64,000 nucleotides of DNA from Pseudomonas sp. ok272 (lineage in GTDB: Bacteria; Pseudomonadota; Gammaproteobacteria; Pseudomonadales; Pseudomonadaceae). The stretch is from contig NZ_FOCB01000007.1 of assembly GCF_900109995.1 (NCBI RefSeq), positions 124,001 to 188,000 on the forward strand, in the 5' to 3' direction. The translations under genes were made by a program, and so were the position numbers. Positions 6,764-14,093 of the stretch are shown piece by piece; positions within the stretch are counted from its first letter, which is position 1; every line of letters starts with the position of its first letter. Below the pieces are notes generated by a model. The model searched no databases, was not told the DNA's origin, and saw only the letters and a program-made list of their open reading frames with translations.

Positions 6764-9283
6764 TCAGGGCTTGCGCGGTTTGATCCGTGCCGTCGCCTCG
6801 GCCACCAGCGGGTCATCCGGCCAATAGTGCTTGGGGTAGCGTCCCTTCAGGTCTTTCTTCACTTCGGCGTAGGTGCTGCGCCAGAAGTTGGCCAGGTCCT
6901 GGGTCACTTGCACCGGGCGACGGGCTGGTGACAGCAGGTGCAGCTTGACCACCTGCCGCCCGCCGGCGATGCGCGGGGTCTCGGCCAGACCGAACAGTTC
7001 CTGCAGGCGCACCGCGAGGATCGGTGGCTGCTCGCTGTAGTCCAGGCGGACCGACGAGCCGGATGGCACGCTCAGGTGATGGGGCGCCTGTTCGTCCAGG
7101 CGCTGCGGCAGCGGCCAGGGCAGCAGGTTACGGACGATGCTGGACAGGTCCAGGTTGGCGAAGTGACTGAGGCGCGAGACCCGCGCCAGATACGGCATCA
7201 ACCACTGTTCCAAGCCCGCCAGCAACGCCGCGTCACTGACATCCGGCCACTGGCTTTCGCCCTGTTGGTCCAGGTCCAACTGACGCAACAGCGCCACCCG
7301 CGCTTGCCACTGGCGCAGCTCCGGGGTCCAGGGCAACAGTTCCAGGCCCTTGCGCCGCACCAGGTTGACCAGCGCCTGGCTGCGCGCGCTTTCGTCCAGC
7401 CCGGTCAACGGTTCACGGCTGAGCACCAACTCGCCGACCTTGCGCTGGCGCTCGGCGCGCAGCACGCCTTCGCGCTCGTCCCAATCCAATTGATCGACAC
7501 AGCGCACCTGCTCGGCCAGCACCGAGTCGAACAGCGCCGGATCAAAGTCCGCCGCCAGGTAGATCCGCTCTTCACGCTGGCCCTGGCGGCTGCCCAGGTC
7601 GGCGATCACCAGCCAGGTCTGTTTCATCAGGCTGTCGGCCTCGGCGAACAGTGCGGCACGCCCGTTGGCCAGGCGATACTCGGCACCGCCGGCGCGCCGC
7701 TGCTGAGCCACCCGGTCTGGATAGGCCAGCGCCAACAGCGCACCGAGCCAGCGCGGATGGTCGGGGTCGGCCACCGGCTGTTCGGCCTTGCCCCGCAGAT
7801 AGCCGCGATACTGGCGGGCCAACTGCCGCGCCCGCTGCACGCCACCCTGCGCACCGCGAGCGGCGCGTTCTTCGCCCGACAACAGCACCAGGCGGCTATG
7901 CAGGTCAGCGCCAGCGCCACGCAAAATGTCCCGCTCGCCGAGCAGCGCCGCGACGTCGCACGCCATGCTCGCCAACCCCAGCGCCTGCCCACGCAACAGC
8001 AAATGGGCAATCCGTGGATGGGCCGGCAGCTCCGCCATCGCCTGGCCGTGGCGGGTCAGGGTCTGGTCATCCAGGGCGCCGAGGCGTTGCAGCAACTCCT
8101 GGGCCTGGGCATACGCGGCGGCCGGTGGCACGTCGAGCCACACCAGTTGCGTCGGCAAAACACCCCAGCGCCCGAGCTGCAGCGCCAGGCCGGCGAGGTC
8201 CGCCGAGAGGATTTCCGCGCTGGCGTAGGCCGCCAGTTGTTCGTGCTGGTCCTGGGACCACAATCGATAACACACCCCCGGCTCCAACCGCCCGGCCCGA
8301 CCCGCGCGCTGGGTAGCGCTGGCGCGGGAGATGCGCTGGGTGTCGAGGCGGGTCATGCCACTGCCGGGATCGAATCGGGGGACACGCGCCAACCCCGCAT
8401 CGATCACCACCCGCACGCCATTGATGGTCAAGCTGGTCTCGGCGATGTTGGTCGCCAGCACCACTTTGCGCTGCCCGGGCGGTGCCGGGTCGATGGCCGC
8501 ACGCTGGGCCGCCAGGTCGAGTTCGCCATGCAGCGGACACAGCAGCACCGGGGAACGCTCACCCAGGGCGTCGATCAGTTGTTGATGGACCCGACGGATT
8601 TCCGCCTGCCCGGGCAGGAACACCAGCACGCTGCCGCGTTCATCGTTCAACGCGTCAAGGATGGTCTGCACCACCCGCGGCTCGATGAACTCGCCGCTCT
8701 GGAACGGCCGGCCCCAACGCATCGCCACCGGGAACATGCGGCCTTCGCTGCGCAGGATCGGCGCATCGCCCAGCAACCCCGCCAGGCGCTCGCCCTCAAG
8801 GGTCGCCGACATCAGCAGGATCTTCAGCGGCTGGTCGTCCCGAAACAGCTCGCGGCCATTGAGGCTCAGGGCCAGGGCCAGGTCCGCATCGAGGCTGCGC
8901 TCGTGGTATTCGTCGAAGATCAGCAGGCCCACGCCGTCGAGCGCCGGGTCGTCCTGCAGGCGGCGGGTGAGGATGCCTTCGGTGACCACTTCGATGCGGG
9001 TGTTGGGCCCGACCTTGCTGTCCAGGCGGATCCGGTAGCCCACGGTGTCGCCGACCTTTTCCCCCAGCTCGCTGGCCAGCCGCTCGGCCGCCGCCCGCGC
9101 CGCCAGCCGGCGTGGTTCGAGCATCAGGATGGTTTGCCCGGCCAGCCACGGCTCGTTCAACAGCGCCAGCGGCACCCGGGTGGTCTTACCGGCGCCGGGC
9201 GGTGCTTCGAGCACGGCTTCGTGGCGTGTCGCCAGGGCGTCACGCAGCGCGGGTAGAACGTCATCAATCGGCAGTGAGATCAT
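6764..9283 (-). CDS. hrpB: ATP-dependent helicase HrpB
   Basis: An 839-residue DExH helicase. Walker A is APPGAGKTT (K33), and the DExH box is DEYH at 124-127. SATLEGERL (motif III) and RAGRAGR (motif VI, QRAGRAGRLEPG) follow, then the HrpB-specific C-terminal domain. HrpB is a conserved bacterial DEAH-type RNA helicase homologue of uncertain physiological role; in some species it affects mRNA processing. The start at 9283 (MISLPIDDVLPAL) is preferred because the 24 extra residues of the longer frame are not family-like. Confidence 0.93.
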   Translation of the reverse strand: MISLPIDDVLPALRDALATRHEAVLEAPPGAGKTTRVPLALLNEPWLAGQTILMLEPRRLAARAAAERLASELGEKVGDTVGYRIRLDSKVGPNTRIEVVTEGILTRRLQDDPALDGVGLLIFDEYHERSLDADLALALSLNGRELFRDDQPLKILLMSATLEGERLAGLLGDAPILRSEGRMFPVAMRWGRPFQSGEFIEPRVVQTILDALNDERGSVLVFLPGQAEIRRVHQQLIDALGERSPVLLCPLHGELDLAAQRAAIDPAPPGQRKVVLATNIAETSLTINGVRVVIDAGLARVPRFDPGSGMTRLDTQRISRASATQRAGRAGRLEPGVCYRLWSQDQHEQLAAYASAEILSADLAGLALQLGRWGVLPTQLVWLDVPPAAAYAQAQELLQRLGALDDQTLTRHGQAMAELPAHPRIAHLLLRGQALGLASMACDVAALLGERDILRGAGADLHSRLVLLSGEERAARGAQGGVQRARQLARQYRGYLRGKAEQPVADPDHPRWLGALLALAYPDRVAQQRRAGGAEYRLANGRAALFAEADSLMKQTWLVIADLGSRQGQREERIYLAADFDPALFDSVLAEQVRCVDQLDWDEREGVLRAERQRKVGELVLSREPLTGLDESARSQALVNLVRRKGLELLPWTPELRQWQARVALLRQLDLDQQGESQWPDVSDAALLAGLEQWLMPYLARVSRLSHFANLDLSSIVRNLLPWPLPQRLDEQAPHHLSVPSGSSVRLDYSEQPPILAVRLQELFGLAETPRIAGGRQVVKLHLLSPARRPVQVTQDLANFWRSTYAEVKKDLKGRYPKHYWPDDPLVAEATARIKPRKP

Positions 9284-9385
9284 GCTGGCTCCAAAACAGA
9301 GGGCCGAGTATAACGGCGAACTGTTTGGCGTAGTCTGTACTCCAACCGGCAACACTTCGTTTCAAGCTAGCTCAGGAGATTCCCC

Positions 9386-9805
9386 ATGCGTGCTCCCTTT
9401 CGCCTGATCGGCGGTGTATTGGTCGCGGCCCTGCTGACCCAAATGACCGCTTGCGGTTCGATTTTCTACCCGGATCGGCGTGGCCAGATCGACGGCAAGA
9501 TCGACCCGGCCATCGCCGTGCTCGATGCCGTGGGCCTGTTGTTCTATGTGATCCCGGGGCTGATCGCCTTCGCCGTCGACTTCACCACCGGCGCGATCTA
9601 CTTCGAACCGGGCAAGACCGCCCAGGTTGATCCACAGACGCTCAAGCCAGCGGTGAATGCCGACGGCACGGTCGACCCTCACAAGCTGCAGGCGATTCTT
9701 CAAAGCGAGTTGGGCCGCAACCTGCCGCTGGACGACCCACGCCTGATCCAGCACAAGGGCAGCGCCCAGCAACTGGCGATGTTCGGCCTGCAGCCAGCCG
9801 CATAG
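9386..9805 (+). CDS. Small conserved lipoprotein (hypothetical)
   Basis: A 139-residue protein with a signal sequence and the lipobox MTAC (Cys at about residue 23), so a lipoprotein is predicted. A hydrophobic stretch at about 47-65 (VGLLFYVIPGLIAFAVDF) follows. In Pseudomonas annotations this protein has sometimes carried the name polyribonucleotide nucleotidyltransferase, which nothing in the sequence supports. It is preceded by CAGGAG at 9372-9377. The CDF gene starts 15 bp after its stop, so they are probably cotranscribed. Confidence 0.8.
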   Translation: MRAPFRLIGGVLVAALLTQMTACGSIFYPDRRGQIDGKIDPAIAVLDAVGLLFYVIPGLIAFAVDFTTGAIYFEPGKTAQVDPQTLKPAVNADGTVDPHKLQAILQSELGRNLPLDDPRLIQHKGSAQQLAMFGLQPAA

Positions 9806-9819
9806 GGAACACGTGAGCG

Positions 9820-10716
9820 ATGAGCAACAGCCCCGAACACGCTCGCCTGTTACGCCTGGCCACCCGCGCCTCGGTGGCGGTGGCCTGCACTCTGATTGTG
9901 GCCAAGGCGATTGCCTGGTGGTTCAGCGGCTCGGTGAGCATGCTCGCCGGGTTGACGGACTCGGCACTCGATGGCGTGACCTCGCTGCTCAATCTGCTGG
10001 CGGTGCACTACGCGTTGCGCCCCGCCGATGACGACCACCGTTACGGACACGGCAAGGCTGAATCCCTGGCCGGCATGGCGCAGGCATTGTTCATCGCCGG
10101 CAGTGCCATGTTGATCGCCTTCCAGGCCTTCGAACGGATCAAGAACCCCGAGCCGGTGGGTGCGCCGTGGCTGAGTATCGCGGTGATCGTATTGTCCCTG
10201 GCCCTGACCGCGGCGCTGCTGACCCTGCAACACCGGGTCATCCGCGAAACCGGCTCCACGGCGGTGCGGGCCGACTCGCTGCACTACCGTTCCGACCTGC
10301 TGCTCAACGGCAGTATCCTGCTGGCCCTGGTGTTGGCCGGTTTTGGCTGGCACCAAGTGGATGCGTGGTTTGGCCTGGGCATCGCGGTCTACATTTTGTG
10401 GAGCGCGATCCAGATCGCCCGGGAAAGCTTTACCGTGCTGATGGATGAAGAGCTACCGTCCGAGGTCAGCCAGCACATGCTGGAGCTGGCGTGCAGCGTG
10501 CCGGGGGTGCTCGGCGCCCACGACCTGCGCACGCGGGTCTCGGGCAATCACTGGTTCGTCCAGTTGCACCTGGAGTTGCCGGGAGCGTTGACCCTGTCGG
10601 TGGCCCACGCCATCAGCGACCAGGCCGCCGATGCGATCCATGCCGCCTACCCGCGGGCCGAAGTGCTGGTGCACGCCGACCCGCAGGACGTGGTCAAGGC
10701 CGCCCGGACTCAGTAA
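9820..10716 (+). CDS. fieF: Cation diffusion facilitator (FieF-like iron/zinc efflux)
   Basis: A 298-residue CDF transporter with six membrane helices and a cytoplasmic C-terminal domain. The metal-site residues follow the FieF pattern: DSALD in helix 2, HGKAES in the following loop, HYRSD in helix 5 and a His-containing C-terminal domain (VQLHLEL, LVHADP). The DDxxD-type helix-2 site favours Fe(II)/Zn(II) export in exchange for protons. Its 3' end overlaps that of the convergent gene by 7 bp. Confidence 0.88.
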   Translation: MSNSPEHARLLRLATRASVAVACTLIVAKAIAWWFSGSVSMLAGLTDSALDGVTSLLNLLAVHYALRPADDDHRYGHGKAESLAGMAQALFIAGSAMLIAFQAFERIKNPEPVGAPWLSIAVIVLSLALTAALLTLQHRVIRETGSTAVRADSLHYRSDLLLNGSILLALVLAGFGWHQVDAWFGLGIAVYILWSAIQIARESFTVLMDEELPSEVSQHMLELACSVPGVLGAHDLRTRVSGNHWFVQLHLELPGALTLSVAHAISDQAADAIHAAYPRAEVLVHADPQDVVKAARTQ

Positions 10717-11756
10717 TTGACCTGATAACCCCGCGCGCTCAGGCAATTGCTCTGGGCCTGGCGGTAGGCCTGCACCACTTGTGGTGCAGGCTGATATGTC
10801 GCCGCCTGTGGATCGAAACCACTTTGCTGCACCGCCCAGCGATAGCAGTCCTGCCCGTCCTGGGCGACTTGCTGCGGCGACTGCCCATTGGCCGGATACG
10901 CCACCACGTCATACCCATTGCCCTGCGGCTGCGGCGCGGGCACCCCGACCGGTTGCTGCACCACCACATAATCCTGGGTCGCGGGTTGGTAGCTGTAATA
11001 AGCGCCGGCGGCGAGGAAGAACAACGCCCCGCCGATCCAGACTTCCTGGGCGTAATCCGGCAGGTAACCGACCCGGATCCCGTAGGGCGGGCGGACGACG
11101 ACGTAGCGCGGACCTTGCGGGCGATACCAGTAGCCACCCGAGAAGAAGTAGTCCTGGCCGCGGTAGGGCACGCGGAAGTTGCGATCAGGAAAACGCTCGG
11201 TCACGTACCCCGGCCGATACTGCGGACCGGGTCCCCAGCCATTGCCATGACCATTGGGACGACCCGGCCACTGCTGGTCATGGCTCGGACGCGGGCCTTG
11301 ATAACCACCCTGTCCATGGCCGTTGTAATCGTTGCGCCGAGGCACGTCCTGGTAGTAACCGCGTTGCGGCTCCTGGGTCTGGTGCACCGTGTCCGGGCGC
11401 CCTTGGATCGGCAGGCTACTGGGCGATGGCGGCGCAGGCCGGTTCTGGACCTGGCCATTGGGCGCTTGCGGCGCACGCCCCTGGCCATTGCCACCGCCCT
11501 GGTTGTGCCCGTTGTGTTCGAACGGCTGGCTATTGCCGCCCTGTGGACGCGGTTCGTTATTTTGTGGCCGAGGCTGATTGTTTTGCGGGCGCGGTTGATT
11601 GTTGCCCTGATGGCCCTCGCCACCCCCGTGCTGGCCACCCCCGTTGTTATGTTGCTGGGGGTGCGGCTCTTCCCCCTGGTTTTCGGCCAGCAAGGGTGTG
11701 CTGACACTGACACACAACAAACCCACACCTGCCATACGCCAGATGCTCGACTTCAT
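10710..11756 (-). CDS. Exported low-complexity protein (DUF6515-like)
   Basis: A 348-residue protein with an N-terminal signal peptide (MKSSIWRMAGVGLLCVSVSTPLLA). A long Gln/Asn/Gly/His/Pro-rich region (about 20-150) has imperfect QPRPQNN repeats. A Tyr-rich segment (YFFSGGYWYRP, VVVRPPYGIRV) and one short hydrophobic stretch (WIGGALFFLAAGAYY) come next. The C-terminus contains two Cys-bearing segments (DGQDCYRWA, QSNCLSARGYQV). The last segment resembles a YMGG-like/SH3-type domain of periplasmic proteins. The start at 11756 is chosen because GAGGA lies 7 bases upstream and it gives a clean signal peptide. Function unknown. Confidence 0.75.
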   Translation of the reverse strand: MKSSIWRMAGVGLLCVSVSTPLLAENQGEEPHPQQHNNGGGQHGGGEGHQGNNQPRPQNNQPRPQNNEPRPQGGNSQPFEHNGHNQGGGNGQGRAPQAPNGQVQNRPAPPSPSSLPIQGRPDTVHQTQEPQRGYYQDVPRRNDYNGHGQGGYQGPRPSHDQQWPGRPNGHGNGWGPGPQYRPGYVTERFPDRNFRVPYRGQDYFFSGGYWYRPQGPRYVVVRPPYGIRVGYLPDYAQEVWIGGALFFLAAGAYYSYQPATQDYVVVQQPVGVPAPQPQGNGYDVVAYPANGQSPQQVAQDGQDCYRWAVQQSGFDPQAATYQPAPQVVQAYRQAQSNCLSARGYQVNY

Positions 11757-11857
11757 GCTATTCCTCACTGCGACTGATGACCTTGTTAGATAAGACTGGA
11801 AAAGCACAGGCCGGTTCTGCGACAGGTTATCAGTCAGCCGACTTATTTCTCAGGCAT

Positions 11858-11884
11858 AAAAAAGGGAGACCCGTCGGCCTCCCC
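11858..11884 (-). terminator. Rho-independent terminator on the minus strand, with no annotated gene upstream
   Basis: Read on the minus strand, an 8-bp stem (GGGAGGCC with GGTCTCCC, one G-U pair, 4-base loop) is followed at once by six T. It points away from the Lrp/AsnC gene at 12173 and sits about 100 bp upstream of the exported protein starting at 11756. It must therefore end some transcript that begins in the 11.9-12.1 kb interval. Confidence 0.7.
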
Positions 11885-12110
11885 TTGAGAACTTCGTCCG
11901 TGCTCGACGCTTGTGGCGCCGGCTCACCTCACGCCGTCTTCTGGACAGTGTGTAGCCCGGGGGCCAACTCAGCTCCGGTGGGAGCGGTGGCCGCGGCTGG
12001 CCTGATTCGGCGGGCCGCTGTGGACTGTGTGTCCGGGCAGTGATTCTGGTAATAAGAATAGGCCTGGGGCTGCAGCAGAGGATTGCGAAGATTGCTCAAA
12101 CAAACATGAC
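11885..12110 (-). other. Gene-free stretch; possible small RNA or leader ending at the 11858 terminator
   Basis: No convincing reading frame is seen on either strand. The only transcription signal is the minus-strand terminator at its left edge. On the minus strand the stretch is GC-rich and can fold locally. TATTCTTATTA near 12050-12060 could serve as a -10 region. This could be a small RNA gene or the attenuated leader of the exported protein, but expression is not shown by the sequence. Confidence 0.25.
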
Positions 12111-12140
12111 TTGCGCAATTTTTAACCCTGGATAGATAAT
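12111..12140 (+). promoter_or_regulatory. Sigma70-like promoter of the Lrp/AsnC gene
   Basis: TTGCGC (12111-12116) and GATAAT (12135-12140) are separated by 18 bases, 33 bp before the start codon at 12173. The region is AT-rich compared with its surroundings. Confidence 0.5.
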
Positions 12141-12172
12141 TGGCCGCAATTGATACGAGAAAGGCATCATTC

Positions 12173-12652
12173 ATGAGCAAACTTGACCGATACGACTTGA
12201 GCATTTTGGCGGAATTGCAGCGTGACGCGCGCATCTCCAACCAGGAACTGGCCGAGCGCATCGGCCTGTCGCCATCCCCGTGCTCACGGCGCGTCAAACA
12301 ACTGGAAGACGACGGGTTCATTTCGCGGCAGGTTGCGCTGCTGGATCGCAAGTTGCTCGGCCTGAGCCTGACGGCCTACGTGCTGATCGGCATGGACCGC
12401 CACACCCCCGAGCGCTTCGAAAACTTCGAGGCGGCCATCCGTACCCTGCCCCAGGTGCTCGAATGCAGCCTGGTCACCGGGGTGGATGCCGACTACCAAC
12501 TCAAGGTCGTCGTGCCGGACATGGACCATTACCAGAAGCTGCTGCTCGGCCACCTGACCCGCATCGAAGGCGTCACCAGCGTGCGCTCGAGCTTCGTGCT
12601 CAACCAGGTGCTCAACAGCACCGAGCTGCCGCTGACTCACCTGCGCGGCTGA
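12173..12652 (+). CDS. Lrp/AsnC-family transcriptional regulator
   Basis: A 159-residue regulator with an N-terminal HTH (MSKLDRYDLSILAELQRD, recognition helix near SPSPCSRRVKQLE) and a C-terminal RAM domain. The helix motif LSPSPCSRRV is of the Lrp/BkdR/PutR-like type that senses amino acids. The start at 12173 is preferred to the upstream TTG because AGAAAGG lies before it and the family begins at this point. A matching promoter lies at 12111-12140. The PAO1 counterpart in the same position is, from memory, PA3965. Confidence 0.88.
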   Translation: MSKLDRYDLSILAELQRDARISNQELAERIGLSPSPCSRRVKQLEDDGFISRQVALLDRKLLGLSLTAYVLIGMDRHTPERFENFEAAIRTLPQVLECSLVTGVDADYQLKVVVPDMDHYQKLLLGHLTRIEGVTSVRSSFVLNQVLNSTELPLTHLRG

Positions 12653-12682
12653 ACAGCGGAATCGACGGTAACCAGCGGCCCC

Positions 12683-13030
12683 TGTGGGAGCAACTGTCTT
12701 AGCCATGCCGCTCGTCACCTCCATCGCGAGCAGGAATCTGGGTTGAGCCCGTAGGAGCGAGGCTTGCCCGCGAACCAGCCAGCCCATCCAACATCAATGT
12801 CGCCAGACGTACCACCTTCGCGGGCAAGCCTTAATGCCAGTCAGTTAAGGCGCCAAACCTGTGGGAGCGAGCCTGCTCGCGAAGACGGCAACACAGCCAA
12901 CATCTCCGTTGACTGACCTACTGCTATCGCGAGCAGGCTCGCTCCCACGTGGGTTTCGCTTAACTGACTGGCATTAGGGCAAGCCTCGCTCCTACAAGGA
13001 ATCCGGGCCTGACACGGGATGGGTGTTCAC
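12683..13030. repeat. 193-bp duplicated REP-bearing block, copy B (split by a miniature element)
   Basis: This is the same block as 2108-2300 with a few substitutions, interrupted at 12831/12832 by a 145-bp insertion flanked by a 10-bp duplication. It fills most of the 521-bp gap between the Lrp gene and the DUF2788 gene. Beyond 13030 only a REP tail (CGCTCCCACAGGGGCG) is left before the next promoter region. Confidence 0.85.
12832..12976. mobile_element. Miniature inverted-repeat element carrying a REPIN
   Basis: The 145-bp insertion has perfect 18-bp terminal inverted repeats (TAATGCCAGTCAGTTAAG at 12832-12849, complement at 12959-12976). It is flanked by the 10-bp direct repeat GGGCAAGCCT at 12822-12831 and 12977-12986. 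Copy A of the host block has that 10-mer once, which shows the empty site directly. Inside is a complete REPIN (arms about 12861-12884 and 12925-12948). There is no coding capacity, so a transposase supplied in trans is needed. The 10-bp duplication is in the range known for IS4-family elements; the family is inferred. Confidence 0.85.
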
Positions 13031-13098
13031 CGCTCCCACAGGGGCGTCGCCGGCACAGGCGATAAGGCGCTGCGACAGACCGACGCACGTCAATGCCC

Positions 13099-13121
13099 GC
13101 CAATAATCATTGGCGTATACT
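13099..13121 (+). promoter_or_regulatory. Candidate promoter with operator-like palindrome before the DUF2788 gene
   Basis: GCCAATAATCATTGGC (13099-13114) is a perfect 6-bp inverted repeat around AATC. It is followed directly by TATACT (13116-13121), a good -10 hexamer. No convincing -35 is seen, which fits an activator-dependent or repressed promoter. Confidence 0.4.
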
Positions 13122-13173
13122 GCGCGCCGTCTTGGCGCCGCCCTGTTGGCCCCGTCCCTGTCCGAGAGACCCA

Positions 13174-13392
13174 ATGAATTCCATTGATCCCGCATTGCTT
13201 GAAGAATGGATGATGACTGGCCTGGTCACCATCCTGATTATTTTCATGGGCTTCATCGTCTGGGACCTGGCGAAGAAATCCAAGGCCGGGCGCTTTGGTT
13301 CGTTCATCCTGTTCTTTGTGCTGGGCCTGGGCGTCGCGGCGTTCATCATCAAGAGCGTGGTGATCGGCCTGATCGAGTCCGGCGTCTTATAG
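13174..13392 (+). CDS. DUF2788 small inner-membrane protein
   Basis: A 72-residue protein with two predicted membrane helices (about 16-34 and 48-68) separated by a basic loop ([10 protein letters not shown]). The sequence and length match the DUF2788 family of proteobacterial small membrane proteins, of unknown function. The start at 13174 is chosen because the upstream extension is Cys/Pro-rich and unlike the family. The last 6 bp overlap the convergent pseudouridine synthase gene. Confidence 0.8.
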   Translation: MNSIDPALLEEWMMTGLVTILIIFMGFIVWDLAKKSKAGRFGSFILFFVLGLGVAAFIIKSVVIGLIESGVL

Positions 13393-14022
13393 TTTGGCCG
13401 GCACTTCCCGGTACTGCCCCTGATCGAGCCCCTCGATCGACCACTGGCCGATCCGCACGCGCACCAGGCGCAGGGTCGGCAGGCCCACGGCGGCGGTCAT
13501 GCGCCGCACCTGGCGATTGCGCCCTTCGCGAATCACCAACTCCAGCCAATGGGTCGGCACGCTCTTGCGAAAGCGCACCGGCGGATTGCGTGGCCACAAC
13601 TGCGGCTCATCCAAGGCTCGGGCCTCGGCGGGCAAGGTCATGCCGTCATTGAGTTCGACGCCGTCACGCAGGCGCTGCAACTGCTCGGCGCTGGGCTCAC
13701 CTTCCACCTGCACCCAATAAGTCTTGGCCAGCTTGTGCTTGGGGTCGGCAATCCGCGCCTGGAGCTGGCCATCATTGGTCAGCAGCAACAGGCCTTCGCT
13801 GTCACGGTCCAAGCGGCCGGCCGGGTAGATCCCGGGGATGTCGATGAAATCCTTGAGCGTCGCCCGCCCTTCACCGTCGCTGAATTGCGTCAGCACATCG
13901 AAGGGTTTGTTGAACAGGATCAGTTTCGGCTCCGCAGGCGGGGCCTTGGCCACGCGACGCGGGGCTGAAGACGAGGGCTTGGCGCCTGGGTGGCGCGACG
14001 GTGGACGTGGAGGACGGGACAT
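13387..14022 (-). CDS. rluE: Ribosomal large-subunit pseudouridine synthase, RluE-like
   Basis: A 211-residue RsuA-family enzyme. A basic, disordered N-terminus (about 1-30, rich in Pro, Ser and Arg) precedes the catalytic domain [14 protein letters not shown]. The catalytic Asp lies in [14 protein letters not shown], and a NRQVRRM motif near the C-terminus is typical of the family. There is no S4 domain, which favours RluE (23S rRNA position 2457 in E. coli) over RluB/RluF/RsuA. The substrate is assigned by similarity. Confidence 0.85.
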   Translation of the reverse strand: MSRPPRPPSRHPGAKPSSSAPRRVAKAPPAEPKLILFNKPFDVLTQFSDGEGRATLKDFIDIPGIYPAGRLDRDSEGLLLLTNDGQLQARIADPKHKLAKTYWVQVEGEPSAEQLQRLRDGVELNDGMTLPAEARALDEPQLWPRNPPVRFRKSVPTHWLELVIREGRNRQVRRMTAAVGLPTLRLVRVRIGQWSIEGLDQGQYREVPAKL

Positions 14023-14093
14023 GGACTGCGCAACATCTAACGGTCAGGGCTGCTCATGCTAGTGCCCCGACCGTCAAATGACCACGACAACTG

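Noticed and set aside
6938..9256. 772-codon open frame opposite hrpB
   Set aside because: It is an antisense shadow; the minus-strand frame carries all helicase motifs.
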